From: Actinomadura rubteroloni
GTDB lineage: Bacteria > Actinomycetota > Actinomycetes > Streptosporangiales > Streptosporangiaceae
DNA: 64,000 nucleotides
NCBI RefSeq assembly: GCF_002911665.1
Contig: NZ_MTBP01000001.1
Location: 2,294,001 to 2,358,000 of the forward strand
Direction: 5' to 3'
The notes under the pieces were generated by a model that saw nothing but the letters and a program-made list of their open reading frames with translations, made no database searches and was not told the DNA's origin. This document shows positions 49,879 through 58,998 of the stretch, in pieces. The first letter of the stretch is position 1, and every line of letters begins with the position of its first letter. Made by a program: the position numbers and the translations under genes.

Positions 49879-50502
49879 ATGGGTCATCTGCGCCTGGTGA
49901 CGGATCTTGGTGGTCATGACCGAGAAGCAGGAGCGACCCGGCGGGCCGGGGCAACGCCGGTGCGGCCGTTGGGGTGGGAAAGTCCGGACTGGCCGCTTGG
50001 CCGTGATGGTCGATGGCTCACGCTGTTGCCGGACCAGGCATCGTCGCCTTTCCAATGGGTGCGGTCGGTGCGGCGAGCCGCCCGCCTGGTGCACGGCCGA
50101 AAGGCGCCCGTGATGGCCGGGCCGGCTGGGTCGCGGTGCGCGCGGTCGCGTGAGTCCGGTGCGTGGCTGCCAGAGTCCGAGCGCTCTGGCTCAGCGCCGC
50201 CTCCTGCGGTCGAACCTCACCGTGACGGACCCGGGCGGCTCGGTCGGCAGTCGCCGGAATGGTCGCCTGCATTGGTGGCCGCAGCGGTCGTGGAGATCCG
50301 GCGCCGGTTTCCAGGAGCGATCGCCTGGCGTGGGAACGCGACTGGGCATTGGTGGGCGATGGTGCCATCTGGTGACCGGTGGTTGCTGCTTGAAGCGCTG
50401 ACCGCTGTTCATCTGTCCCAAGCCGTGGAGGCGGCCCGGTCGTGGCGTCGCTCCCAAGGCGCCCCCCGAAGGGTCAGGGACGAGGGGTGCGGCGAGTGCT
50501 GA
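49879..50502 (+). CDS. Hypothetical actinobacterial protein
   Basis: The 207-residue protein has no known family. The C-terminal third is the conserved-looking part (VAAAVVEIRRRFPGAIAWRGNATGHWWAMVPSGDRWLLLEA); the N-terminal two thirds are polar and disordered. Proteins with this W-R-G-N-x-T-G-x-W-W-A block occur beside XRE regulators in actinomycetes, as I recall. ATG 49879 lies in GGCTGGGAATG, which provides a weak ribosome site. It shares the divergent 74-base spacer with the XRE gene. Confidence 0.55.
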   Translation: MGHLRLVTDLGGHDREAGATRRAGATPVRPLGWESPDWPLGRDGRWLTLLPDQASSPFQWVRSVRRAARLVHGRKAPVMAGPAGSRCARSRESGAWLPESERSGSAPPPAVEPHRDGPGRLGRQSPEWSPALVAAAVVEIRRRFPGAIAWRGNATGHWWAMVPSGDRWLLLEALTAVHLSQAVEAARSWRRSQGAPRRVRDEGCGEC

Positions 50503-50595
50503 TCCGCCCTGGTTTCCCATCACGAATCGTCGGAGCTTTCGCCTAGCTCGTGCGGCCGACGTCGTTCGAACAAGTTCGAGAAAGGAACCTTCACT

Positions 50596-51231
50596 ATGTC
50601 CGCTCGTCAGCAGTCCGTTCCCGCCGCAAATCCGGCGCGGTGGGGTGTGGTGCCTTACATCACCGCGTGGTCGTCGGAGGTGACTCCGCCGTACGGGCTC
50701 GTCATCCGGAACGGCCGTCTCGCCTACGTTGATGAGTCTCCCTACGACCGTGACCAGGCGGGGGTGTTGTGGGCGCGGATGCGGATCAGCCCCGGTGTGG
50801 GGCGTCCGCAGTTCAAGAACGTCCACTACCTGCGGCAGCGCTTGGCGATGCGCAAGTTGCTGTGCCAGGTGTGCGGGACGCCGTGCGGGAAGGACGCGGT
50901 GTGGATGCTGTCGGCGCAGGAGTACCAGAACGCCGAAGGCCCCTGGCCCGCGCCCGTCCTCACCGCTCATCCGCCGCTCTGCCCGAATTGCGTGGAACGT
51001 TCGGCTCGGATGTGCCCGCATCTGAAGGGTGGGCACGTCGTCCTGCGTGCGAGCCGCTTCGCGCCCGCTGCCGTCTCGGGAATGCTCTACGAAGCCACGC
51101 CTGCCGGACTGAAGCAGCTTGAGCGCGCCACCATCGAGTACGGCGATCCTTGGGCTCCTTGGATGCGTGCCTCCCAGGTTCATATGCGGCTGGAGGAGTA
51201 CACCGTCCTGGCGCCCGGTCCTTTGGCCTGA
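50596..51231 (+). CDS. Hypothetical zinc-binding protein, XRE-cluster member
   Basis: The 211-residue protein has RLAMRKLLCQVCGTPCGKDA (Cys-x2-Cys-x3-Cys) near residue 95 and PPLCPNCVERSARMCPHL (Cys-x2-Cys, then Cys-Pro-His) near residue 135, which together look like a zinc site. The start has GAAAGGAACC upstream. I recall this kind of protein in actinobacterial gene groups with the XRE/TPR regulator, a flavoprotein and the small W-R-G-N protein, but the function is not known. Confidence 0.65.
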   Translation: MSARQQSVPAANPARWGVVPYITAWSSEVTPPYGLVIRNGRLAYVDESPYDRDQAGVLWARMRISPGVGRPQFKNVHYLRQRLAMRKLLCQVCGTPCGKDAVWMLSAQEYQNAEGPWPAPVLTAHPPLCPNCVERSARMCPHLKGGHVVLRASRFAPAAVSGMLYEATPAGLKQLERATIEYGDPWAPWMRASQVHMRLEEYTVLAPGPLA

Positions 51232-51595
51232 ACAGCGCACCGTTCTGAGGACTGGGCCGTCTCACGGCGACCGGCCCGGACGCCGATGGCGGAACTGCTG
51301 CAATGCCCGGCCGGGTCGTCGCTTCCCCGCAGGGGCGCGTAGGCGGTGGTGCGGACTCGCGCGTCGGAGGGCGTGTTGGGCGGGTGAAGATCGCCACGTT
51401 GCCGGAGGGGCCGGAACCGCTCGGGGGCTCGTTGTGGTGGGGGCCTGAGCTGCGTGGATGCGGCCGAGATCATTCCGCGTATGGTCCGTGGACCGTGCGT
51501 TCCGGCTGCGTGGGGCGGCGGCTGGTCGCATACCCGGTGCTCGGGCGGTTGGGGTGTTCGGGCTGGTCGGAGGCTGGCTTACGGGGATCTTAGAG
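51232..51595. other. Noncoding stretch between the zinc-binding gene and tRNA-Arg
   Basis: These 364 bases have no convincing gene. Reading frames of up to 96 codons lack ribosome sites and family matches. No terminator hairpin with strong arms was found downstream of tRNA-Arg, and no copy of the tRNA 3' end that could mark an attachment site was noticed. Confidence 0.4.
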
Positions 51596-51669
51596 CGCGC
51601 CCGGCAGGATTCGAACCCGCGACCGTCGGTTTAGAAGACCGGTGCTCTATCCAACTGAGCTACGGGCGC
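51596..51669 (-). tRNA. tRNA-Arg (anticodon TCT)
   Basis: The minus strand folds as a cloverleaf of 74 bases with acceptor arms GCGCCCG/CGGGCGC and discriminator G. The D arm is GCTCAGTTGGATAGAGC. The anticodon arm CGGTC/GACCG encloses TTCTAAA with anticodon TCT, which reads AGA. The T arm has GGTTCGAATCC. No CCA is encoded. AGA is rare in this genome, and such tRNAs are common integration targets. Confidence 0.95.
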
Positions 51670-51672
51670 ATC

Positions 51673-51703
51673 GGTGTCCAAGTGGACACCGGGTCACAGT
51701 GTA
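51673..51703 (-). promoter_or_regulatory. tRNA-Arg promoter -10 and 5'-leader hairpin
   Basis: On the minus strand a -10-like TACACT (51703-51698) is followed after seven bases by GGTGTCCA-CT-TGGACACC (51690-51673), eight perfect pairs with a two-base loop, three bases ahead of the mature tRNA. Confidence 0.55.
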
Positions 51704-51779
51704 GGGCCGGGCGTGTCTCGGCTCCACACTGGTTTTGCGTGGTCGGTGCGGTGGTTGTTTGGTCTTATCGTCTATCCCT

Positions 51780-52577
51780 GTGGCGGTGGACGGTGAGGTG
51801 CCGCTTTCCGGGGGTGACGTCACGGAAGGCGTGGTGCGGGTCGGGGACACGGTGCGGCGGCCTGTGGGGGCGCATACGGCGGCGGTTCATGGGCTGCTGA
51901 GGTTTCTGGAGCGTGCCGGGTTCGATGGGGTGCCTCGGGTGCTCGGTGTCGATGGACGCGGGCGTGAGGTGCTCGGGTGGGTGGACGGTGATGTTCCGCA
52001 TCGGCCGTTGCCTGCTTATGCGGTGGACGAGCGGGCGGTTCGGGGGGTTGCCGGGTTGCTGCGGCGGTATCACGATGCCGTTGCCGCGTATCGGCCGCCG
52101 GATGATGCCGTCTGGGACGATCTCGATGTGTCCAACGCCGATGGGCCGGCTGAGCTCGTCGGGCACTGTGATGTGACCCCGGAGAACGTTGTGTTCCGGG
52201 ACGGGGTGCCGGTGGCGCTGATCGATTTCGATCTCGCTCGGCCCACCACGCGGCTCTATGACGTCGTCACGGCCGCGCGGCACTGGGCGCCGCTCGCCGA
52301 TCCCGCTGATCGGGACACCGTTCTCTACGACGCGGACGCCGGGTGGCGGCTTCGGCTGTTCTGCGATGCCTACGGGCTCGGGCGGGACGACCGCAGAAAC
52401 GTGTTGCCGCTGGCCAGGGCGCGGTTCGAGCGGTCGTACGCGGCGATGCGGCGGCGTGCGGAGCGGCTCGGCGGCGGGTGGGCGCGCATGTGGGACGGCG
52501 GTGCCGGGGAGCGCATCCGGCGTGCTCAGGACTGGCTCGACCTCCACTGGGAGGACCTTGATGCGCATCTCGCCTAG
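51780..52577 (+). CDS. Phosphotransferase (APH-like)
   Basis: The protein of about 265 residues has the kinase core ELVGHCDVTPENVVFRDGVPVALIDFDLARPTTRLYDVVTAAR, in which HCD replaces the usual HGD and the DFD metal motif is intact. GTG 51780 has no ribosome site but TATCGT lies about 14 bases upstream, so a leaderless transcript is plausible; GTG 51735 is an alternative. Its 3' end overlaps cobD by 17 bases, which suggests co-transcription with the cobalamin genes by position only. Confidence 0.8.
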   Translation: MAVDGEVPLSGGDVTEGVVRVGDTVRRPVGAHTAAVHGLLRFLERAGFDGVPRVLGVDGRGREVLGWVDGDVPHRPLPAYAVDERAVRGVAGLLRRYHDAVAAYRPPDDAVWDDLDVSNADGPAELVGHCDVTPENVVFRDGVPVALIDFDLARPTTRLYDVVTAARHWAPLADPADRDTVLYDADAGWRLRLFCDAYGLGRDDRRNVLPLARARFERSYAAMRRRAERLGGGWARMWDGGAGERIRRAQDWLDLHWEDLDAHLA

Positions 52578-53475
52578 GGCTGCCGGGTTGCTGATGGGCG
52601 TCGCGCTCGACGCGGCGTTCGGGGATCCACGCAAAGGGCACCCTGTCGCTGCCTTCGGACGTGCCGCGAAAGCCTTGGAGCGCAGGCTTTACGCGAAGAA
52701 GAGGGCCAACGGCGTCGTCTACACGGCGACGCTCGTCGGAGCAGCCGCAGCGATCGGGTACGCCGCCGAGCGCAGTGCGCGCAATGGAACCGTGAAGGCC
52801 GGTGTCACCGCGGTGGCGACCTGGGCCGTCCTCGGCGGCACGTCGCTCGCCCGCGAAGGGCGCGTCATGGCCGCCCACCTGGAGCGCGACGACATCGAAG
52901 CGGCCCGGAACAGGCTCGGCCATCTTTGCGCGCGCGATCCGAGCCATCTGGACGAAGCGGGAATCGCGCGGGCGACCGTCGAGTCCATCGCCGAGAACAC
53001 GTCCGACGCGGCCATCGCCCCGCTCGTGTGGGGCGCGGTCGCGGGCGTCCCGGGGCTGCTCGCCTACCGCGCCGCCAACACGCTCGACGCGATGGTCGGC
53101 TACCGCAGCGAGCGGTACGAACGGTTCGGCTGGGCGTCCGCGCGGCTGGACGACGTCCTGAACTGGGTCCCCGCAGGGATCACCGCAGCGATCACCGTCG
53201 CGTGCGCACCGCGCGCCTGGCGCGTCCTCCGCAGGGACGGCGGCAAGCACCCGAGCCCCAACGCAGGACGATGCGAAGCCGCGTTCGCGGGCGCACTCAA
53301 CGTCAGGCTCGGCGGCGCGAACGTCTACCACGGACGAAGAGAGCAGCGGCCCGAGCTGGGCGACGGCAGGCCGCCGGAGACGAGCGACATCCGCCGCGCG
53401 ACGAAGCTGTCGGCGACGGTCACGGTCATCGCGGCGGTGGCCGCGGCGGTGGCGGCGAACGGGAGCAGCAGATGA
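52561..53475 (+). CDS. cobD: Adenosylcobinamide-phosphate synthase
   Basis: The 304-residue membrane protein has the CbiB/CobD family pattern: [67 protein letters not shown] and [20 protein letters not shown]. It joins an aminopropanol side chain to adenosylcobyric acid in the membrane. ATG 52561 with GAGGACC upstream. The stop overlaps the cobQ start as ATGA, so the two are co-translated. Four hydrophobic segments are visible. Confidence 0.93.
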   Translation: MRISPRAAGLLMGVALDAAFGDPRKGHPVAAFGRAAKALERRLYAKKRANGVVYTATLVGAAAAIGYAAERSARNGTVKAGVTAVATWAVLGGTSLAREGRVMAAHLERDDIEAARNRLGHLCARDPSHLDEAGIARATVESIAENTSDAAIAPLVWGAVAGVPGLLAYRAANTLDAMVGYRSERYERFGWASARLDDVLNWVPAGITAAITVACAPRAWRVLRRDGGKHPSPNAGRCEAAFAGALNVRLGGANVYHGRREQRPELGDGRPPETSDIRRATKLSATVTVIAAVAAAVAANGSSR

Positions 53476-54974
53476 GCGGAGCCATCCTCGTCGCCGGGAC
53501 GACCTCGGACGCGGGCAAGAGCGTCGTCACGGCGGGAATCTGCCGCTGGCTGGCCCGCCAGGGCGTCAGCGTCGCCCCGTTCAAGGCGCAGAACATGTCG
53601 CTGAACTCGATGGTCACGGCGGACGGCGCCGAGATCGGACGCGCCCAGTACATGCAGGCCCAGGCCGCCGGCACGGAGCCACGAGCGATCATGAACCCGG
53701 TCCTGCTCAAGCCCGGCAGCGACCGCCGCAGCCAGGTCGTCGTGAAGGGCCGTCCGGTCGCGGAGGTGGACGCGCTCCAGTACGGCGCGTTCAAAGACGA
53801 GCTGCGGACGATCGTCAACGACAGCCTGGCCGAACTCCGCGCGCAACACGACGTCGTCGTCTGCGAAGGCGCAGGCAGCCCCGCCGAGATCAACCTGAGG
53901 GCGGGCGACCTGGTGAACATGGGCCTGGCCCGCGCGGCGGACATCCCGGTCATCGTGGTCGGCGACATCGACCGGGGCGGCGTGTTCGCGTCCCTCTACG
54001 GGACGGTCGCGCTCCTGGAACCGCAGGACCAGGCGCTCATCGCGGGCTTCGTCATCAACAAGTTCCGCGGCGCGCGCGAACTCCTCGAACCGGGCCTGGA
54101 CCAGCTCAAAGCACTGACCGGACGCACAACGCTCGGCGTCCTCCCGTGGCAACTCGGCCTCTACCTGGACTCCGAGGACACCCTCGCCCTCGACGCCCCC
54201 CGCCCGGACGCCCGCGCCCCGCACGGTAACGAGACGCTGAGAGTCGCGGTCGTCAGATTCCCGCGCATCTCCAACTTCACCGACCTGGACGCCCTGCTCT
54301 GCGAACCGGGCGTCGTCGTCCGGTACGCGGCGAGCCCCGGCGACCTGGCCGACGCCGACCTGGTCGTCCTCCCCGGCAGCCGCGCGACCGTCCAGGACCT
54401 CGCCTGGCTGCGCGCACGCGGCATGGCGGACGAGATCGAGAAGCGCGCCGCGCGGAACCGTCCCGTCCTCGGCATCTGCGGCGGCTACCAGATGCTCGCA
54501 CGGACGATCCGCGACGACGTCGAGTCCAAGCAGGGCGAGGTCGGCGGCCTCGGTCTGCTCCCGGCGGACGTCACGTTCCACCGGCACAAGACGCTGGCCC
54601 GTCCGACGGGCGAAGCGTACGGCCACGACGTCGAGGCGTACGAGATCCACCACGGCATCGTCGGCCACCAGGGCGAACCGTTCCTGGACGGCTGCCGGAG
54701 CGGCGCGGTCTGGGGCACGACCTGGCACGGCGCGCTGGAGAACGACGCCTTCCGCCGTGCCTTCCTCGCAGACGTGGCGAAGACGGCGAACCGGGATTTC
54801 GTCCCGGCCCCTGATGTCTCGTTCCGGGAACTGAGGGAGGAGACGCTCGACAAGCTGGGCGACCTCATCGCCGACCACCTCGACACGACGGCGCTGCGAC
54901 GGCTCATCGAGGACGGCGCGCCGCGAGGACTGCCGATCGTCCCGCCCGGCGGGCCGGTCACGGAACGCGCCTAG
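53472..54974 (+). CDS. cobQ: Cobyric acid synthase (glutamine amidotransferase)
   Basis: The 500-residue protein has the N-terminal ATPase fold with [16 protein letters not shown] and [26 protein letters not shown], and a C-terminal type 1 amidotransferase-like domain with the catalytic Cys in [13 protein letters not shown] and a His in YEIHHGIV. It amidates four carboxyl groups of adenosylcobyrinic diamide using glutamine and ATP. The length is normal. It follows cobD with a four-base overlap. Confidence 0.95.
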   Translation: MSGAILVAGTTSDAGKSVVTAGICRWLARQGVSVAPFKAQNMSLNSMVTADGAEIGRAQYMQAQAAGTEPRAIMNPVLLKPGSDRRSQVVVKGRPVAEVDALQYGAFKDELRTIVNDSLAELRAQHDVVVCEGAGSPAEINLRAGDLVNMGLARAADIPVIVVGDIDRGGVFASLYGTVALLEPQDQALIAGFVINKFRGARELLEPGLDQLKALTGRTTLGVLPWQLGLYLDSEDTLALDAPRPDARAPHGNETLRVAVVRFPRISNFTDLDALLCEPGVVVRYAASPGDLADADLVVLPGSRATVQDLAWLRARGMADEIEKRAARNRPVLGICGGYQMLARTIRDDVESKQGEVGGLGLLPADVTFHRHKTLARPTGEAYGHDVEAYEIHHGIVGHQGEPFLDGCRSGAVWGTTWHGALENDAFRRAFLADVAKTANRDFVPAPDVSFRELREETLDKLGDLIADHLDTTALRRLIEDGAPRGLPIVPPGGPVTERA

Positions 54975-55051
54975 AACATCACCCACGGTAACGGCCGCAT
55001 CCCGGTATCGTGATCCACTTGGTAAACGCCGTCCCCGGGAGGAGCAACCTC

Positions 55052-55666
55052 GTGACCGAGCGGACCGATCTCGTCGTCCCGTTGCCGAAGGCGCGGGTCC
55101 CGGCCGAGGTCCAGTTGGAGTTCCCGCTGCCGCCGGGCGAGGAGCCCGTCCGGGACGACCTCGCGGGCGACCTCTACGTCACCTACGCCTTCGAGCTGCC
55201 CGACGAGAGCGCCGGCCGCCGCCGCTACGAGCACGTCGCGCGGCGGCACTGCGACGAGATGGGCATCGCGCCGAAGGACCTGTGGCGCCTCGCGACCGTC
55301 AACCTCCGCAACCGGCGCCAGGAGCTGTCGCTCGACTGGTACCCCGACGTGCGGGCTGTCACGGTCACGCTCGGCGGCGCCGGGCTGGAGGCCGCCCTGC
55401 TGCTGGACGACGGGTTCCTGGAGAAGCTGGCCCAGGACGTGGAGGGCGACCTGGTCGTGGCGGTGCCCGCGCGGGACGTGTTCGTCGCGTCCGGGACGGG
55501 CCACCCCGACGGCGTCGAGAAGCTGCGCTGGGCCGTCGGGCAGGTCTGGTCGGACGGACGCGGCGAGGACGACGCCGCCCCCGGCCGCGACGTCCCGGTC
55601 GGGACGCTGCTGGTCCGCGACCTGCTCGTCCGGCGCGGCACCGGCTGGGAACTTCTGCCGGGCTGA
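55052..55666 (+). CDS. DUF1444-like protein
   Basis: The protein of about 204 residues has YVTYAFELPDESAGRRRYEHVARRHCDEMGI, LWRLATVNLRNRRQEL, AALLLDDGFLEKLAQDVEGDLVVAVPARDVFVASGTGHPDGVEKLRWAVGQ and LLVRDLLVRRG. The order matches DUF1444, a soluble family of unknown role. GTG 55052 has GGGAGGAGC upstream and is preferred to the longer frame from 55010. Confidence 0.78.
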   Translation: MTERTDLVVPLPKARVPAEVQLEFPLPPGEEPVRDDLAGDLYVTYAFELPDESAGRRRYEHVARRHCDEMGIAPKDLWRLATVNLRNRRQELSLDWYPDVRAVTVTLGGAGLEAALLLDDGFLEKLAQDVEGDLVVAVPARDVFVASGTGHPDGVEKLRWAVGQVWSDGRGEDDAAPGRDVPVGTLLVRDLLVRRGTGWELLPG

Positions 55667-55733
55667 AAAACCGCGAACCGCGCGTGTCGGTGCGCATACC
55701 GGGCGTAGCCTCCTCTCCATGCAGGAGGCTCGG

Positions 55734-57209
55734 ATGGACGACAATCTCGCCGCGTCGCTCGCGCGGCGCGCGGAGACCCGGGGCTGGCGGGACCGCCCCC
55801 TGTTCCGGACGGCCGGCGGAACGCTCGGCCACGGCGCCGTCCACGACGCGGCGGCCCGCGCGTCCGGGGTGCTGCACGCCGCCGGGGTGCGGTCCGGCGA
55901 CCGCGTCCTCATCGCGCTGCCCGACTCGCCCGCGTTCGTTGCCGCGCTGCTCGGTACGTTGCGGCTCGGTGCGGTCGCGGTGCCGACGGGGCCGGAGCAG
56001 AGCCCGGACGAGCACGCCCACATCGTCGCGGACGCCGAGCCCCGCACGGTCGTCTGCGCGCCCGACCTGGCCGGGCGCTTCGCCGGACGGCACGTGATCA
56101 CCGGCGACGACCTCGCCGACGAGCCCGCGTGCGTCCCCGATCCCGAGCCGGTCGGGCCGGACGCGCCCGCCTACGTGCAGTACACGTCCGGGACGACCGG
56201 CACGCCGAAGGGCGTCGTCCACCGCCACGGCGACGCCGAGGGCTACGTGCGGGCGCTCGCCGACGGCGCGCTCGCGCTGACGTCGAGCGACGTCGTGCTG
56301 TCCCCGGCGAAGGCGTGCTACCCGTTCGGGCTCGGCGCGACGGTCTTCTTCCCGATGTTCCGGGGCGCGTCGGCGGTGCTGTGGCCGGACGTCCCGACCG
56401 TCGCGGGCCTGCTGGAGCAGGCGCGGACGCACCGGCCGTCGCTGCTGTTCACCGTCCCGACCCTGTACGCGCGGCTCGTCGCGGCCGACGGCGCGGACCT
56501 GCGCGAGGCGTTCGGGACGCTGCGCGCCGCGCTGTCGGCGGGGGAGCCGCTGCTGCCGTCGCTGGCCGCCCGGGTCGAGGACGCGCTCGGCTGCCCGATT
56601 TTGGACGGCCTCGGCAGCACCGAGGCGGGGCACACGTTCATCTCCAACACGATCACCCGGCGGCGGCGCGGCACGCTCGGCGTCCCGCTGGACCCGTTCG
56701 AGATCGAGGTCCGGGTGGACGGCCGTCCCGCGCGGACCGGCGAGACCGGCGTCCTGTACGTGCGGGGGCCGTCGGTGACGCGCGAGTACCTGGGCCGTCC
56801 GGAGCGGACCGCGCGGGTGCTCGGCGCGGACGGCTGGCTGCTCACCGGCGATCTCGTCCACGTGGACGAGGACGGCTTCGTCCACCACCACGGCCGCGTC
56901 CGCGACCAGGTGACCGTGCTCGGCGAGCCGGTCGCGCCGGTCGAGGTCGAGCGGACGCTCGGGCGGCACCCCGGGGTGGTCGAGGTCGCGGTCGTCCCGG
57001 ACGCCGACGGGGACCTGCGCGCGTTCGTCGTCCTGGACGACGCGACCGCCCCGACCCGCGCCACCGAGGACGACCTCATCGGCTTCGCGGGGGACCGGCT
57101 GCCCGCGCACAAGGTGCCGCGCTCGGTGGTGTTCATGGCGGAGATGCCGCGCACGTCGTCCGGCAAGATCCGCCGCGCGGTGCTCGCGCGGACCGGGCGC
57201 GGCGCCTGA
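55734..57209 (+). CDS. Acyl-CoA synthetase (ANL superfamily, benzoate-CoA ligase-like)
   Basis: The 491-residue protein has the AMP-binding P-loop YTSGTTGTPKGVVHRHGD, the core ILDGLGSTEAGHTFISN, the hinge segment DGWLLTGDLVHVDEDGFVHHHGR and the catalytic lysine in TSSGKIRRAVL at the end. The order and the STEAGH segment fit benzoate- or aryl-CoA ligases. It activates an acid to the acyl-AMP and then the CoA thioester. ATG 55734 with CAGGAGG upstream is chosen over ATG 55719. Its stop abuts the convergent MarR gene. Confidence 0.9.
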   Translation: MDDNLAASLARRAETRGWRDRPLFRTAGGTLGHGAVHDAAARASGVLHAAGVRSGDRVLIALPDSPAFVAALLGTLRLGAVAVPTGPEQSPDEHAHIVADAEPRTVVCAPDLAGRFAGRHVITGDDLADEPACVPDPEPVGPDAPAYVQYTSGTTGTPKGVVHRHGDAEGYVRALADGALALTSSDVVLSPAKACYPFGLGATVFFPMFRGASAVLWPDVPTVAGLLEQARTHRPSLLFTVPTLYARLVAADGADLREAFGTLRAALSAGEPLLPSLAARVEDALGCPILDGLGSTEAGHTFISNTITRRRRGTLGVPLDPFEIEVRVDGRPARTGETGVLYVRGPSVTREYLGRPERTARVLGADGWLLTGDLVHVDEDGFVHHHGRVRDQVTVLGEPVAPVEVERTLGRHPGVVEVAVVPDADGDLRAFVVLDDATAPTRATEDDLIGFAGDRLPAHKVPRSVVFMAEMPRTSSGKIRRAVLARTGRGA

Positions 57210-57653
57210 TCACACCTTCAGGTCGGCGAGGGACTCCAGCGCGCGGACCAGCGGCGTCAGCTCGGGCAGGTCGGCGGCCTGCGCGAGCGCGTCCTCCAGC
57301 GCGGCGTTGTGGGTGGGGGCGGCGCGCAGCTCCAGCGCGCGTCCCTCGTCGGTGACCTGGGCGTAGATGCCGCGCCTGTCCTCGGCGGAGATGACGCGGG
57401 TGAGCAGGCCGCGCTCCTCCAGCCGGGTGACGAGCCGGGTCGTCGCGCTCTGGCTGAGGACGAGCCGTGCCGCGAGTTCCTGCATCCGCGTGTGCGGCCC
57501 GTCGGGGCCGGCGAGGTGGTGGAGCACGCAGAACTCGTTGACGCTCAGGCCGTGCTCGGCCTGCAGCGACCGTTCGATGCGGTCCTCGATGCGGGCCTGG
57601 AGCGCGGCGAGCGTCCGCCAGCCGCGGGCCCGCGCGTCGTCCGGACGTGACAC
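57210..57653 (-). CDS. MarR-family repressor
   Basis: The 147-residue protein has the MarR winged helix (MQELAARLVLSQSATTRLVTRLEERGLLTRVISAEDRRGIYAQVTDEG). The DRRG wing is intact. It is divergent from an MFS exporter gene, so it most likely represses that gene and its own and responds to an aromatic or drug-like ligand. GTG 57653 with AAGGTGAG upstream. It ends directly beside the acyl-CoA synthetase gene. Confidence 0.92.
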   Translation of the reverse strand: MSRPDDARARGWRTLAALQARIEDRIERSLQAEHGLSVNEFCVLHHLAGPDGPHTRMQELAARLVLSQSATTRLVTRLEERGLLTRVISAEDRRGIYAQVTDEGRALELRAAPTHNAALEDALAQAADLPELTPLVRALESLADLKV

Positions 57654-57685
57654 GGCTCACCTTCCTGCGCGTTTGCCGCGCACGC

Positions 57686-57720
57686 TAGTTGCGTGCTGAG
57701 ATAGTCGGCGTCTGCAATTA
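57686..57720. promoter_or_regulatory. Possible MarR operator between marR and the MFS gene
   Basis: Arms TAGTTGC and GCAATTA (six of seven matching) are separated by 21 bases in the 118-base divergent spacer. TTGC/GCAA half-sites are common for MarR proteins, but the spacing is long, so this is a weak call. Confidence 0.35.
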
Positions 57721-57771
57721 ATGCTTCAGCTCGCTATCGGCGTACGCCGGTAATCCTACCGGAGGACCGTC

Positions 57772-58956
57772 ATGCCCCTCGCCCTGCTGGCCCTCGCGCT
57801 CGGCGCGTTCGGGATCGGCACCACCGAGTTCGTCATCGCCGGGCTGCTGCCCGACCTCGCCGCCGACTTCCACACGTCCATCCCGGCGGCGGGCCTGCTG
57901 GTCTCCGGCTACGCGTTCGGGACGGTCGTCGGCGCCCCGCTCGTCACCGCCCTCGGCGCCCGGCTGCCCCGCAAGGGGATGCTGCTCGGGCTCGTCGGGC
58001 TGTTCGTCGCCGCGCACGTCCTGTCCGCGCTGGCGCCGGGGTTCCTCGCGCTGCTCGGCGCGCGGATCGTCGCGTCGTTCGCGCACGGCGCGTACATGGG
58101 CGTCGGGTCGGTCGTCGCGGCCGGGCTGGTGCGGCCGGAGAAGCGCGCCAGCGCCATCGCGCTCATGTTCGCCGGGCTGAGCCTCGCCAACGTGCTCGGC
58201 GTCCCGCTCGGGACGGCCGTCGGGCAGCGGTTCGGCTGGCGCGCCACGTTCTGGGTGATCGCGGTCGTCGGCGTGCTGGCGTTCGCCGGGATCGCCGCGC
58301 TCGTGCCGCGTTCGCCGCGTCCGGCGGCCGGGATCCGCGGCGAGTTCGGCGCGTTCCGGCGCGGACGGGTCTGGCTCGTCCTGCTCACCACCGCGCTCGG
58401 CTGGGCGCCCGCGCTCGCCGTGATCACCTATGTCGCGCCGCTGCTGACGGACGTCACCGGGTTCTCCTCCGGCGCGGTGCCGCTCGTCCTCACCCTGCTC
58501 GGCGTCGGGATGCTCGCGGGCGGGCTGCTCGGCGGACGCTACGCCGACCGCGCGCCGCTGGCCAGCGTGTACGTGACGGTCGCGGCGCTGGCCGTGACGT
58601 CGCTCGTCCTGCTGGTCACCGCGCACGGCAAGGTGACGGCCGTGGTGACGCTCGCGGTGTTCGGCGTCGTGGCGTCCGCGACGATCCCGGCGCTCCAGTC
58701 GCGGGTGCTCGCCACCGCCTCGGACGCGCAGACGCTCGCGTCGGCGGCCAACGTGGCGGCGTTCAACCTCGGGAACACGGTCGGCCCCGCGCTGGCGGGG
58801 GCCGCGATCGGTGCGGGGCTCGGTTATACGGCGCCGCTGTGGGTGGCGGCGCTGCTCGGGGCGGGCGGGCTCGCGGCGGCGGTGGCGTCGGCGCGGCTGG
58901 AGCGGCCTTCGGTCGCGTCGGCCGCGGTGGACGCGCGGGAGCGGTCGTCGGTATAA
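57772..58956 (+). CDS. MFS exporter (CmlA/AraJ-like, DHA1)
   Basis: The 394-residue protein with 12 hydrophobic segments starts ALLALALGAFGIGTTEFVIAGLLPDLAADF, the usual opening of the arabinose-efflux/chloramphenicol exporter-like group, and has LGARLPRKGML in loop 2 and RFGWRATFWVIAVVGVL later. It probably exports a drug or aromatic metabolite under MarR control. ATG 57772 follows GGAGGACCGTC. Confidence 0.9.
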   Translation: MPLALLALALGAFGIGTTEFVIAGLLPDLAADFHTSIPAAGLLVSGYAFGTVVGAPLVTALGARLPRKGMLLGLVGLFVAAHVLSALAPGFLALLGARIVASFAHGAYMGVGSVVAAGLVRPEKRASAIALMFAGLSLANVLGVPLGTAVGQRFGWRATFWVIAVVGVLAFAGIAALVPRSPRPAAGIRGEFGAFRRGRVWLVLLTTALGWAPALAVITYVAPLLTDVTGFSSGAVPLVLTLLGVGMLAGGLLGGRYADRAPLASVYVTVAALAVTSLVLLVTAHGKVTAVVTLAVFGVVASATIPALQSRVLATASDAQTLASAANVAAFNLGNTVGPALAGAAIGAGLGYTAPLWVAALLGAGGLAAAVASARLERPSVASAAVDARERSSV

Positions 58957-58998
58957 ATCCTGTTTTGCCTGGCGAGCCGGGTCATTAGGGTGCCGGTC

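Noticed and set aside
51303..51593. 96-codon frame on the + strand ahead of tRNA-Arg
   Set aside because: No ribosome site, low-complexity Gly/Val/Arg text and it reads toward the antisense of the tRNA; treated as noncoding.
4476..51669. Duplicated tRNA 3' ends as attachment sites
   Set aside because: Looked for second copies of the 3' halves of tRNA-Lys, -His and -Arg by eye and found none inside the window; ends of any element may lie outside it.
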